This document shows positions 32,260 through 44,139 of a stretch of 64,000 nucleotides of DNA, piece by piece. The stretch's first letter is position 1; every line of letters begins with the position of its first letter. Below the pieces are notes generated by a model. That model saw only the letters and a list, made by a program, of their open reading frames with translations. It had not been told where the DNA came from and did not search any database. A program made the position numbers and the translations under genes. The DNA lies in contig CAUYUJ010010380.1 of assembly GCA_963575745.1 (NCBI GenBank), positions 261,001 to 325,000 of the forward strand, in the 5' to 3' direction. The DNA is from Prorocentrum cordatum. Lineage: Eukaryota; Sar; Dinophyceae; Prorocentrales; Prorocentraceae.

Positions 32260-32984
32260 CTTCCTTTACTAGCGGGAGTCAGGCTTTGATCAATGATCGA
32301 CGTGCCCTGCGGAATCTTCCACCGATGCGCTCGGTGGAAGAGGCATTCACGGAGAGCTGCAGGCAGAAAGGTCTTGTCCCGAGACATAACCATACACTCA
32401 AGCAGCTCAGTAAATGCCTCAACAGGATCTGCAGACACGCGCCTGACAAACCACACAATGCCGCGTGGAGCCTTGAGACATTCGACGATCATGATGGATG
32501 GATCAATCTCGACGAGCTCGCACGCGAGCTTCCGCGGCGCAACGGACGTACTAGACAGGACGGGCATAACCCTAGGCTGGATGAGGCCAAGATCATCGCC
32601 GAGACCTTCTACGGCAGAACGGTTGACCAGATGGCCGCCATCATGATGGCGATCGTTCACGTCCGCGAGCCGGACGGCGAGGAGAAGCAGCGTCTCCAGT
32701 TTAAGGTCTTGGTGTGGGATTCTGGCAAATCCGACATATTCATCCGTGCCTCGCAAGGGCACTCGTGGACGCTCAAGGCCCCTTGGTCGTTGTACAAGTA
32801 CATTGTACTACACGACAATCCTGCCGGGAGACCGGCCCCATGCCCCGAGGTGGCCATGCATGGCACACGATGGACAGCCTTTGAGGGCATCATGTGGTAT
32901 GGCCTCTCTTGTCGTCAAGAACACAACACCAAGAAGAGAAGGGTCCACGGGAAAGCAATGGCGGAACCCAGAATATTTGGGTAA
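32260..32984 (+). pseudogene. Tpt1/KptA-like RNA 2'-phosphotransferase domain
   Basis: Tpt1/KptA enzymes remove the 2'-phosphate left at RNA splice junctions, using NAD+. The frame starting 32199 shows, in order, LSKCLNRICRHAP (family: an LS..LRH block with essential Arg-His), DDHDGWINLDELARE (the 'DGYV..DDLL' strand), KQRLQFKV (the 'KxRF' strand), FIRASQGHSW (the hallmark 'IRAxQGHS'), then EVAMHGTRWTAFEGIMWYGL (the 'HGT......I...GL' NAD-site block). The final R-H-H block is unclear (CRQEHNTKK). Five motifs in the right order make the call strong; activity is doubtful because the frame ends early. It sits between the Gag linker and the RING region. Confidence 0.75.
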
Positions 32985-34083
32985 TCGCCTTGCACGCGTC
33001 TCCACCGCCATAATGACGGCCCCGAACAGGTGGACCACTGTGGGCAGTGCTAGTGTCAAGCACAGATGGTCTCTTGACCGAGAGGCTAATGAGTCTCCTA
33101 CGGTTCATGGTCAGAGAGAAGTTGGGGACCATTACAGCCCAACAGTGCTGGGAAAACAGCCCGAGATCCACCAGATCCTTATGGTCAACGAGAGTGAGGC
33201 AGGAAGCGCGGCTCCAAGCCGTGCTCCAAGCCAAGGGCCTAGTGCCATATATTGGCAGGTCCTCAGCACCTCAGATCTGGATCAGATCGCGGCCGCTCTA
33301 AACCCTGAGCAGGTGGAACAGCTAGCGGACAGACTGTACCAGCAAGACCCCTGGGCCGCAGGCCAGGGAGCCATGTCCGCCATGGTGACGCGTAACCGTC
33401 AGGCCATGCAGGGAAACCTGCCCGTTAATGGTCTTAGACACGATATGCCCGAACCGCAGGGAGACCCGCAAACGTTCGGCCGCATCTTCGGAGAGCCTGC
33501 TCGATTTGAGCAGATGCCAGGGAGCCCCTCGCATAGCATGCACACACCGAGGGGCATGACCCCAGTGGCGACGCCACCAGCACAGTCTCCGTATGGGACT
33601 CCTGGTCGATCTGCCACGAATGGCACTCTCATGGAGCGAATCGCCGCGGCCAGAGCTGAGCATGGCACAGCTCTTCTGAACATGATGCCACCTGGCACGC
33701 CAACGAGTCTGCAGGGAAAGCTGCCCGGCACTCCAATACACCACCGACCTTTCGCTGGCCAAACTACCGCTGCTGGAGTGCCTGACGACTACCGCGCAAG
33801 GGTGGCAGCTGCGGTACAACAGGTGCAGAGTCACAACCTTCCCCACCCAAGTGGTCAGAGGTGGAGGCCAGCCTGGTCCTGGGAGCCAGAGGGTCCGAAT
33901 CCACGTGACCCTGCTCGGCAACGAGCCTTTATCCCGGCCTTCAATGCTCATCCGAGCATGGCTCAGGGCCAGAGGCCAGCACCAGCACCAATGGATCCGC
34001 CACTGTACCCAGACGGGTCTAGAGCCCCGAACAGATTTGTTCGCGAAATGGCGGATCAGTTTCATAGCCTCACGACTGCGCTG
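32985..34083 (+). pseudogene. Linker between Tpt1-like and RING modules
   Basis: Frames are broken at about 33000-33200 and then open to 34089. It is Pro/Gln/Gly-rich with ALNPEQVEQLADRLYQQDP near 33300 and several G-N/K-L-P hairpin sites (33408, 33711). No domain recognised. Confidence 0.45.
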
Positions 34084-34089
34084 CAGTGA

Positions 34090-35520
34090 TCAGCCCATGT
34101 ATCCGCACATGGCTTTCATGCCTGCACCGACAACGCCAGAGGTGGCCGTCCAGCCTACTGCCCATTCAATATCATCAGGCAGTAGAGGAGCACCAGACTA
34201 CATCAGGCAGACGTACCACACTCAACAGGCGTGCTTTAGGCGCAGGCAGGCAGTACAGAGCGCACGTGACCAAGCACGCGCATCCGCACTTGAGGTCGCG
34301 AGGAACAGAGGCTCACCCATGCGAGGAAACTCGCCGGCCGTGTCGCCCGCAGCCTCCGCAACGGCAGCTCCTTCAGCAGTGGTTGCCGCAGCACCGGAGG
34401 CATTGGCTCCCGCAGGAGACCCTCCAGCTGCTTTCCTGGGCTCCGAGTCAGTCCTGGAGCGGCAGCGGCGGGTGTACCCTAGGGCGGCAGATGTGGAAAT
34501 CTATATTGGGATGGAAGACACCTGCGCGGTATGCCTCGAGGAGTTTCAGCCGAGGGAGAGTATCTACCGCTTGAGGTGCAACCACTTGTTCCACGAGGAG
34601 TGCTGGGACTCGAATGCGGTGGGCCATGCTGCGAATCAGCGAGAAGGAGATCCACAACAACCAGTATGTGCTATCTGCCGAGCGCCAGGCATCATAGCGT
34701 CATCGTTTCCATGGACCGGCTCCTACACTCAGGCCCCCGAACAGGCAGCGAGGGAGCTGCGGGAGTTGAGGAGCATGGTGGAGGAGATGACAGCCAATAT
34801 GCTGGACAGGCAGACAGCACAGCCCCAGCAGCGGGGAAACCCGCCGGAGGAAGTGAGGTCGCCGATGGAGACGGGATATTTCGACCAGCTTATCCCGACG
34901 ACGGCACCTCAGCAGGGAAACCTGCCGAACACTCCACCTGTGCCGATCCTTCCGACTCAATACGAGCCAGGAGTCGGGCAGGTCGCTCCTCCGATGTCTC
35001 CCCAGAGTGGGGGTGGGGCCGAGCTGCCACTGGACCCTGAACAGCTGCGAGAACTGCACGTCCGCCACTTCCAGACCCAGATGGGCAATGCACACACTAC
35101 GTTCATGTTGGACGCCAATGCTCCTGAGACTGAGAACTCGTCGTTGGATCTCTCAGACTCATCAGTGGCGACAGCGGCAACAGCAGTCAGGGCCGTCGAG
35201 CTCTCAGCAACGAACAGTGAGTTCGACGAGTGGTTGCATTGCAGGGACCACCTTACGAATGATGGATTACAGGACATCGCCCTTCATTCGTACTTGACGC
35301 TGACGCGGCGTACTACCCGCGAACAGTACACGAGCATACGTGATGAGCATGCCCACTGGCAGGAGGAACAGGGCGCCCAAGCCCAGAACGTGTCGTACTT
35401 CCAGTACATCGATCTGGCACGAATGGCCGCAGGAAGGCCAGGTGCCAGCACGATGCGGGGAAACCCGCCAAGAAGTACGACCGAACTGCGGGGAAACCCG
35501 CCAGACAGCACAGCCGGCAC
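34090..35520 (+). pseudogene. RING-H2 finger module in the copia polyprotein
   Basis: RING-H2 fingers recruit ubiquitin-conjugating enzymes. At 34523-34678 the translation has CAVC, then 14 residues, CNHLFHEEC, then 21 residues, and CAIC. This is C-x2-C...C-x-H-x2-H-x2-C...C-x2-C, the complete eight-ligand RING-H2 set with a conserved Trp after the sixth ligand. The frame (33851-36163) is continuous with the downstream protease, so the finger belongs to the element's polyprotein and is intact. Its substrate is unknown. Confidence 0.8.
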
Positions 35521-36163
35521 GTCAGAGACAGTGCACATCAAGCAGCCTAGTAAGACCTTTCTTGAGGATGGTGGAAACTCAATCCTCATAGACGTGGGCT
35601 CGAAGATCAACAGAATGGGAGAAAATGCGAGCCGCAAGTTCGTTCAGGCTGCTGGGGCACATAATCGTCCTTGTACGTTTGAACCTCGTTCTCGTTTAAA
35701 CATCAACGGGGTAGGCGAGGGGTCGGGCCCAGCTGATACCGCGGGCACCTTCAGCATTGCCTGCGCGTGCCAGGGTTCGACCCAGCTCGACTCGTACAAG
35801 ACAAATATGGTGTCAGGCTGTGGCAAGGACCTGCCAGCTATCCTGAGCCTCGACAGTGCGCAGGACAAGCGCCCTTTTATTGTGCTGGAGCGAGGCCAGG
35901 AGAAGCTGATATTCCCTGGGAAGGGACAGGTCAAGATGGAACTCCCCGAGGGCTCCAAGATCATGCCAACAACGAAGTTGCCATCAGGGGATCTGTCAAT
36001 CAGGTGCGATCGATTCGGAGCCGCGGGGCAACCCGCCTCGAGCACAAGTACCACATCGTTCCAGACGGTGCTGACAGGCGAGCCGACCCCTGCGCAAGAG
36101 CGCCAACAATTGCAGGGCAACCTGCCTCAGGGGTTGCTCGAGACACTCGCCAAACGACGATGA
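35521..36163 (+). pseudogene. Aspartic protease (retropepsin-like) region
   Basis: The protease would cut the polyprotein. SILIDVGSKINRMGENASRKF at 35580-35640 matches the active-site strand, with D-V-G in place of D-S/T-G; the Asp is kept. Later blocks (FSIACACQGSTQLDSY, SGCGKDLPAILSLDS) are the flap and second-half features seen in dinoflagellate copia proteases. The open frame ends at 36163. Confidence 0.65.
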
Positions 36164-37524
36164 GAGGCGACAGCATCGATGATCTGGAGACGTTCGATTG
36201 CTTCGTAGCCAGGACACTGGCCCAGCATGGCGGACTTGTACCCATGGATGCTGTACGGTCCCGCTGGAAGATAGTGATGGGATACTCGAGTCATGAGCTG
36301 CAGACGGTTAACGACGCAAGGTCGAAAGGCCTAGTGGAGCAGCTGATGGACACTCCATCCATGCTGGCTACGTTTGCGGAGCAATCCGCCTCTGAGGCTA
36401 CCGCGCGCTGCAGCGCTGAGCTCCAGCATCTGAGAGAAGCCCAGATGCTGGCAGACGTTGCAGGCGCATCTTCTTCATCTTGAAGATGGCAGGGCGACGC
36501 TGCCCCCTCGTCGCCTTGCCTAATGACCGATAGGCCAGGGGGTAACAAGGACAGCGGGGCAACCTGCCATAGCAAAAGAGCTTTCGTCATCGAAGATACG
36601 AGAGAGGCTTGCGCCGACCTCCGCACCCGAGGTTATATATGTGATCGCATTTCCCACAATGAACTTATGACGACTGTGGGCACAGATTACCTGGGTGCGG
36701 TGATCAGTGGGGACTACGCTCTAATATGGGTCAGTACCCCGGGTGACTGGTATGTACGAACCCCAGGAGAGAGAATAGCCCCACACTGTTCTCGTATTCA
36801 AAACCTTCTGAGAAAAGCCAAGAAGCTCCGCATGAAAATCATAGCGATTGGCCCCCCAGGATACGTTTGGAAGTTATCCCCAATACGTGGTACTCTGGAA
36901 GATCTCAAGTTGACGGTAGTAAGAATACGGTTGTGTAATTTCGGTATCAGGTTTTATATGCAAGACAATACACCGAGTGGTACCTACATGCAGGTCGCCA
37001 CATCAATACCGATTAGTTTTAAGTTGTGGGCATGTACGTGCAAACTGGCGATACCACAACATGTGTTGGATTGGTACGGCCAGACGGTGCGACATGCCGA
37101 ATGGAGAGCTCAGACACGCATCACACTCATCCGTTACCTCAACGACAAAATCCTGGGCAGCAACACTACGCACGGAAACGCGCCGATATATTTGAACACC
37201 TATACACGTACGGATCACAACATTCATCACTATGTGACGACCAACCAAGGAGGACCGAAATGGTCTGATGTCATCCGACGTGTAACAATCAACCTGGATA
37301 CCAACACGGTTATACAGGATATCGCAGTAGCCGATCAACCAACAGGATATGATTGGCACGCACCACTACCTACAAGGGTTGCCAACATCAGTACACGGAT
37401 GTACTGGCAGCCCGAGGAACCGGTCATACTCGGAAACGAGCCTACTCAATCACCACAGAAACCTAGACGCGTCATCATAGATGACTGTCCTTCTCCCCTC
37501 CCGACTCTGGAGATTGAAGCATAA
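36164..37524 (+). pseudogene. Copia polyprotein segment of unknown fold
   Basis: The open frame 36523-37524 encodes about 330 residues of normal complexity: WVSTPGDWYVRTPGER, IAIGPPGYVWKLSPI, RIRLCNFGIRFYMQDN, PSGTYMQVATS, and HVLDWYGQTVRHAEWR. It has the look of a conserved enzyme-like domain, perhaps the front half of the methyltransferase-like segment that follows, but I cannot name it. The 36164-36520 stretch holds a short helical frame. Confidence 0.5.
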
Positions 37525-37526
37525 CG

Positions 37527-37823
37527 ATGGGCACACAGACCGGTGAACAAGACGAGCAAGTCTTACCTACGGAGTCGCGTATCAAACAGAAGGAAAGGCT
37601 CAAAGCCGAAAAGGAAGCAGGCATCAAGCCTCGCCGCATCAAAAAGCACGTTGAAGAAGGAAACGATGATTGCGGTGACGACTTGTCGGGACTCGGACAG
37701 GATCTTATGGCGACCTGGAGCGCTGACGTCCCTGTTGAGCTGATATGCTCAGGTGAGGATGATGACCTGTTCCTACCCCCCCCACATCTATTCCCGACAC
37801 ACACGCTGACATATATAGCATAG
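37527..37823 (+). pseudogene. Charged linker of the copia polyprotein
   Basis: A Lys/Glu-rich helix (QKERLKAEKEAGIKPRRIKK) is followed by an acidic stretch. It probably joins the flanking segments. Confidence 0.4.
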
Positions 37824-37849
37824 TAGCTACGCTATGCTATGGTCACAAT

Positions 37850-38116
37850 AATTGCGTGGATATGTTGGAGCTTTGTGAAGGTGAGGGTGGTATTCCAGAG
37901 CTTGCCTTCTCAAGGGGTCTTTCCTCAGGAGGTAACTTAGACAAGACCACGCGCGTCGACCTGGGAGATCCCTCGGTGCAGCGAGCTGTAGATCATTACT
38001 TCGCAGTATGCCACGTACGAGTAGCCATGCTACAGCCCAGTTGCCGCACCACAGGACCACCATCCGACTACAACTACAAAGTCAACCACAGCACTTGGGA
38101 ACAGCATCATAAATAA
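37850..38116 (+). pseudogene. Methyltransferase-like segment (C5-cytosine MTase resemblance)
   Basis: The translation reads DMLELCEGEGGIPELAFSRG, then GGNLDKTTRVDLGDP, then VAMLQPSCRTTGPPS. The order resembles C5-MTase motif I (ELFAGxGG), an acidic motif after strand 2, and motif IV (PPCQxxS) with the catalytic Cys in P-S-C. It stops at 38116; related sequence may continue in other frames to about 38390. Another Rossmann-fold SAM enzyme, or chance, remains possible. Confidence 0.4.
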
Positions 38117-38395
38117 GATTTGCCACGCATAACTTATTGTGGCAAAATAGCTGTTACTCAAGATAATGCACGGAGGTGGTCTATACGCGAACAACCCACA
38201 GGAACATGGGTGGATTATATTTCCCCATGGAAAGAACTTGCCAACTGACCACATATCACAACCGTACACATCGACCAATGTGCGACGGGACTCAAAGATA
38301 CGGCTGGTGACTATATCAAGAAACCGACAAATATCACCAGCAACGACGAGACGATTCTTAAACCCTTTGAGCGACTCAAATGCAACGGTCAGCAT

Positions 38396-40696
38396 GTGCA
38401 CGCACAACCGTGCAACAGGGAGCTTTCACTGGCACAAAAATACACTCGACGACTGCAGTCCGCCTTTGTGGAAGCTGTTTACTTGGCGAAAGCCATTGAC
38501 ACCACGCGCGGAGACGCGCCTACACGCACTGCGCATACTTACCCTGCTGACCTTCCTGATCTAGCTGAACCAGGAGAAGGTATGAGACGCATCGGCGATC
38601 GCATCACCCCGAAAGTGGCTACATGCCCAGCATGCATCGGCAATGTCCGAAAGGACAGTCCCAGCCACAACAGAGATCCTACACAGTGTAAGTATCATGA
38701 TTCTATCTCTGCATATTGGCCATGCCCTGCATGCCAAAGGGACCTTACGAGAAGCAAGGGTGTTATGAACCACCTCGACACTGAACCCGGCAAATGCCGT
38801 TGTGCTGAGCCGTTCAAACTCCCAGATGATCATGATCCCGAGGGCAACAATGTGCCAGCTTGGTGGAAACCCTTACCCAAGCCTGGGGAGGGCCAAGCTT
38901 CAGCATCGGGCGGCCGTCAGGGCGCTCACGCCAGGCCACCACGACCACGAGCCCTTGGGAACACTGATCCTACATCTGGCGCCAGCAGTTACGATGTACT
39001 GCGAGACGCGCCCGAGCGTGGAAACACGCCTTCCGCGTCTTCAGGCGAGCCGCCACAAGTAGCGGCCCGCCGTGGTCGCCTACAAGGCGCACCACCACCA
39101 CCAGATGCAGTTGACGAAGGAGACCGACTGCGGAGAGCCACAAGGAACCCTCTTGCCTCAACCGGCTCGGGGGCTCCACGACTGCCCGACTGGACGAGAC
39201 TTGACATCCAACACAGTCTGCAAAACCTCCGTAGTCACGAACCTCACGTAGTCAAAAAGGAACTCCGTAAACTGCACTTGCGGTGGTACCATGCGAAGGA
39301 ATCCAAGATGAGGCTAATCCTAGACAAAGTGGACCTGGACAACGTTCGACTAAATATGACCAAAGAAATCTGTGACGCATGTCGGGAATGTAGAGCATGG
39401 GAACGTCCAGGTAATTCTACGCTACCTTCCGTAAGCCTCCCTGGAAATTGGCTTGACGAAGGTGAAGTACATCTCATGTTCTACAAGAAACGAACCATAT
39501 TTCACAGTATGGACCGGTGTATCCGCCTGGCAGCAGGCCAAGAGATTCCAGATACAGAACGTGACACTATCCTCGACGCCTACCACTACTGGTGGATTGC
39601 CTATCATGGACCCTTCAAAGACTTGTATTCAGATGGAGAAGGCGCCCTCAACAATGACACTGCCAAGGCCATGATGGCGAACAAGGGTGCGACACTTCGT
39701 ATCCGAGCGCCTAGCCAACACGCGACCTCGATCGAGTCACGCAACGGCATTCGTAGGGGCACCCCCCATATGATTGAGGAAGAGCTGAATAGACACAACA
39801 TCCCTGTTGTATTCACTAGAGTATTGGCTGAAGGCATCTTCGTCACTAACGCTTTCACGTTTTACAACGGAGTATCGCCATACCAAGCACACACTGGGCG
39901 ACAGCCCTCCTTTCTTCCTGACCTCGACACCCTTGACTTCCCTAAGGGACCCGAGACGTCAGGCCACGAACGAGAACGCCGCGTGAGGGAAGTTGGCCTG
40001 GAAGCAATAACACAAGCCACGGCGGTAGCTAAGACAAATCGTGCTCTCAGGGCTAAGACGGCCCCAGATGGTGCTCGCCTTTACTCAGCAGGGGACTTGG
40101 TCGACTATCACCGACCTACAGCCACTAAGGACGACCATGGAGGCTGGAAAGGCCCGTTTCCTGTGATCCGTAACGCGCCTGAACGAGGACACGTCGTCGT
40201 CAAGGCAGGATCACGTGAGGTAATTGTAATGTACCTTGATGCTCGACACACGCTATACATTGAATGCCTCCTTACCAGGGAACTTGGCATGGACAACATG
40301 GCCATGCAAACCGTCCTTACATTTGTGGCACACCTTGGTGCAGGGAAACCTGCCAAAGTCTTTGGCTATATTCCAGGTTATAAGGGAAATCTCAATCTGT
40401 CGGACGACAGCAAGTTCCACCCGCGCGTACACCTTCCACTACAGTATCTCGTGCGAAATTATTTCCGAGTTGAACGCGTAGTAGCCGTGAGACTGGCCCA
40501 GAGCGTGTCTAGTCTACCTGCAGTTAAGTACGCCACCGGGTCTACACTGATCCACTACGACAACGACGTCAACCCAGCCTTCCACTACTATGAGTGTGTG
40601 GGCACCGGCTTGAACATCTGTCAAATCACTGGTAGCACTCACTCCCAGACTCATCCAGTGCCTGACGTCACATGTCCCTTCCCTAGGATTGCATGA
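38396..40696 (+). pseudogene. Integrase region of the copia-like element
   Basis: Integrase inserts the cDNA copy. The 766-codon frame contains a Cys pattern near the N-end (CPACIGN, CPACQRD), the pre-integrase zinc segment LHLRWYH...CDACREC at about 39270-39390, and the catalytic core: EVHLMFYKK, LYSDGEGALNND and SIESRNG. The second Asp (39632-39634) and the Glu (39734-39736) are kept, but the first catalytic Asp is replaced by His (CAT at 39470-39472). The core continues with AFTFYNGVSPYQAHTGRQPSF, typical of copia elements. Frame intact, enzyme predicted inactive. Confidence 0.8.
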
Positions 40697-40850
40697 CGAC
40701 CTTGCCAAGTATCAGCACTTGGGCACAACATCTGGAGGACATGACCAGCCTGGAGACAGGCCTCCACCAGACACCCCAGGTGCTTCATCACCAAGTTAAG
40801 GTCGCCTGTCTACAATCTACGAAGAAAACGAGGAACATGACATCGAGGCT
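40697..40850 (+). other. Spacer between integrase and RT frames
   Basis: Contains a perfect hairpin GCCTG-GAGA-CAGGC at 40748-40761 outside any long open frame. Confidence 0.6.
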
Positions 40851-41556
40851 ATGATGATGGAGGAGTGGTACGACGAACTACGCATGGACCTTCATCCCAC
40901 AACGGTTACCGACGATCATCTCTACTGCGTCCCAACAACCATGCTGCCCGACCAATGTGTTCTGGGCTCAGCATCCGTGGGCGAGGAAGATATCATAGTG
41001 TCGGAAACGCTCGGAGACGAGCCTGAACCACAAGAGCCTTGTCTTATCTCTAGATGCTCGACTACACCTGACGAGGGCTATTCTCTTGACAGTGATGAAC
41101 ATGGTCCTTATGTTGAGTTATGTTTCACACCAGAAATATCAAAGGTAGCGTTGCATCAGACCCAACTTGCACGGCTTGAAACTGACATGGTCGCAACGAT
41201 GAGAGTATATGTATCATCGGCTGCTAAACGTGCTGTGGTAGTCAAGGAAGACGAGGCTTCCCTAAAGAGGCTAGTGAAGCTTTGTACACCGAACTCAAGA
41301 TCTGGCTTGATAACCGGCGCTTCGAGATGTCCGACCTATCTAAAGCTTCCAACATCATGACATCCAGATATGTATACAAGTGGAAGTTTGTGAAGGTAGG
41401 CACCGAGAATGTTAAGACCATCCGTCTCAGACCTGTCCTTCGTGGGTTCATGGACACGGAGGCGTTTGATGTAGAAACCTTCTCAGGAACAACTGCTCGA
41501 AGACAGTCCCAGAGGCTCCTGGCAAGTCAGGCGGCACGCCATCCAGAATGGATCTT
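40851..41556 (+). pseudogene. Reverse transcriptase, N-terminal part (left of nested insertion)
   Basis: An acidic linker leads into the copia RT: NIMTSRYVYKWKFVKV, then IRLRPVLRGFMDTEAFD, then SGTTARRQSQRLLASQAARH and PEWI, after which the 4.15-kb insertion begins. A frameshift lies at about 41280. The protein would resume with LASMDIDKAFLKG at 45714. Confidence 0.75.
41551..41556. other. Target-site duplication of the nested insertion (GATCTT, left)
   Basis: GATCTT here and at 45708-45713. Removing 41557-45713 restores a continuous RT reading frame across W-I-L-A-S. Confidence 0.8.
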
Positions 41557-43694
41557 TCGGGCCCCTCCCCCACCAGGAAACAAAACCAGGGCCTCGACAA
41601 ATTTGTTTTTTTTTTTTTTTGCCATATTGATTGGTGGGAACAAATGCGGTCGTCGCCGCGCGCTTGCCCTGATTTAGCAATGTCGGTCGACGGACGCACG
41701 CGAAGCGCGCGAGTTTCCTTCTCATAATTGTTTCTGCCGTGTGCCGCGTTTTCATGACGCACGCGCGCGCCTTGCCTTTTCAGACTCAATCGCTCGTACT
41801 AGCGTGCGGACCGCATGCAGGCCGCAGTCCACGCGCGCTAGCGCGGCGCACCGCAGCGCGCTTCGAAACGATGTTGGGCACAATGGCATTTTTACCGCAA
41901 CGCCGCGAATTTGTTAGCCACCCCGCGCGGGCGACGCCGAACGCATGCGTGTCCCACCGCATGTGCGCCGCCAGAGCTAATTTTCCGATTTCGATTGTGA
42001 ATTGTATCGCGGGCGCGTGTCAGGCGCCCTCGACGTGCCATGTAGGCCCGCGCATTGGGCGCCCACGAATCATGTCGGAAACATGTCATCTTACTACTCT
42101 CGCGTTCGCCGGGCGACTCGCGGTCCTAACGGGCGCGCGGTAGCATTCTGCGGCGAAGGGGGGGGGCGTGGCGGCGCGGCGGGGGAGGGAGAGGAGGGGG
42201 GGGGAGATTGGCAGGAGGAGGAGGAGGAAAATGACGAGGAGGAGGAAGAGAGCGAGGGGACATGGTGGCGGGCATCCCCGACTTCAGCTTGCCTGGCCCA
42301 ACCCTTCGGGGGGGGCGTCGTTCGGCCGGGGCGAGCGCTGCGTGGAGTTCGCCCCAGGAAGCTCCCATCGGAAATTGGGGGGGGGGAAGGCGTTGGCGTT
42401 CCGATGCCTGTGGCGAACCCGCCGCTATGCGGGCGCTGTGGGTCGCAAGCCTTTTGGATGTTGGCGCAGGTTTCGTTTTTTTTGTTTTTTTGCGTGGGGG
42501 GATTTCCAAGATGCCCTGGGTGCTTTCGTGCAAAACTTGCAAAGCCTCGTGGACGTTCTCGGCGGCGCCATGGGCCTTCAGGTGGCACTCGTGGGAGCCT
42601 CGCAGGGGCGTCGAGGAGAAATATGGGCCCTGCTGCGGACAAGTTGGGGCTGGTGGTTGCAACGATGTTTCACGGTTTTCCCTCATTCCAACCCTCTCCC
42701 TTTATCGCCCTTTCTTCCTCCTCCCTACTACTTCGTTCACCCTCCCCCTGCCCCATCCCTCCCCTTTTCCTTGGCTTTCCCCCTCCCTGGCCCTCCCTCC
42801 CCCTTTTCCACGTCTTCCCCTCCCCCTCCCACCTCGCCCTACTAATTCGCCCCCCCTCCTTCCGGCCCCATCGTTTCTCTTCCCCTTCCCCCTTCCTCGT
42901 CGTCGTCCCCCTCCTTCCTCCCTCTTCTCCGCGTTTTCCGTTCCTGCCCCTCCCTGTATAAATTCTTTCTTTCGGCGCGCCCAACACATCGTTCCGCGGC
43001 CCCAAAGGAGGCCCCGCCGGAGGCGCCAGTGGCAGGGCCCACAAGGCGACGCCGCTCCATTTGAGCGCACCCATCAAACGGCTTGCGGCCCCGTAGGGAT
43101 CTCCACCGCAGACCCCAGCGGCAAGGTCCGCCATCTTGACAGCAGGGGGGAACTCTCAGGGCCCCTCTTGGAGCTCTCTTGGGGCCTTCTTGGGGTTATC
43201 TTGGTGCCCTTTCGGTGTCTTCAGAGGCGCGTGGAGAGCCCCGGGGCGGCTCCGAGAGGGCCCCGCGAGGGGCCCTGAGCGTCCCCGGCCCCCCTCCACC
43301 ACCCTCATTATCCTTCCCCCTCCTTTTCCCCGTTTCATCCACGCCTTCCGACTCATCCTCCTCTTCGCCGCATTGCCCCCCCCCCCCCCCCCTCATTCGC
43401 GCGCAGCCCCCATTCCACCCCTCCCCGCCAGCCCTCCTGCCAAAGGAACCTGGCTGTCGCTTTCGGCGACGCACCAGCGCCTTCGGCGAACCGCGCTGCC
43501 ACGAAAGCGCTGCGTTGCGCGGCGCGACCTCGTGGATGCGCCAGATCGCTTCGACAAACCGACAAAATGCCCACCCGGACCGTCGAACAAAATTGCCGCG
43601 GGGCCCAGGGGGGCGCATCCTAATTGTGAAATTACAATGAATCCGCCCCGCAGCGAAAGCCAGGAACGATTTTGTCGCGACACTTTCTTGGGTC

Positions 43695-43860
43695 GGTCCG
43701 ATTTTTTTTTGTCGCGGCCGTCGTTTTTTTTTGTCGGCGCACTTTTTTTTTGTCCGCCCATTTTGTCGGGCCGATTTTTTTGTCGGGGTTATTTTTTTTG
43801 TCGGGGCGGTTCGGTTTTTTGTCGGCCAATTTTGTCGGGGCGATCGTTTTCTGTCGGCTG
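43695..43860 (+). repeat. Array of T-runs linked by GTCGG
   Basis: About nine units of TTTTTTTTGTCGG(G/C) with variable T length and 8-20 bp spacers (GCGGCC, GCACT, GGTTA). Confidence 0.85.
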
Positions 43861-44139
43861 GGCGCCGCCCGCAGCGCATAGGCGCAGGGAGGCCGACGGG
43901 TCGAATGGCAGCAAGGGCGCGCGCGCGCAACGCAGAGGGACCGCAATAGGGAACGCGAGCCAGGGCAGGGCAAAAACAGCACGGGGCGGATGCGAGAGCG
44001 GCGGCAAGAGCAGATGATGACGACATGAGAAAGACATTTGCTTGTAGAGTACGTGTCCCGACGGATCCACGCACGGCGGGCGCCGAAGTGATCGCGGCAC
44101 TTTTGGCCCCCCATCTGTAACCTCGATGCCAGCATCACA

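Noticed and set aside
38484-38495. TGGC-GAAA-GCCA as another member of the hairpin family
   Set aside because: It lacks the GC start and the G-C closing pair of the consensus, has a 4-bp stem, and could be chance.
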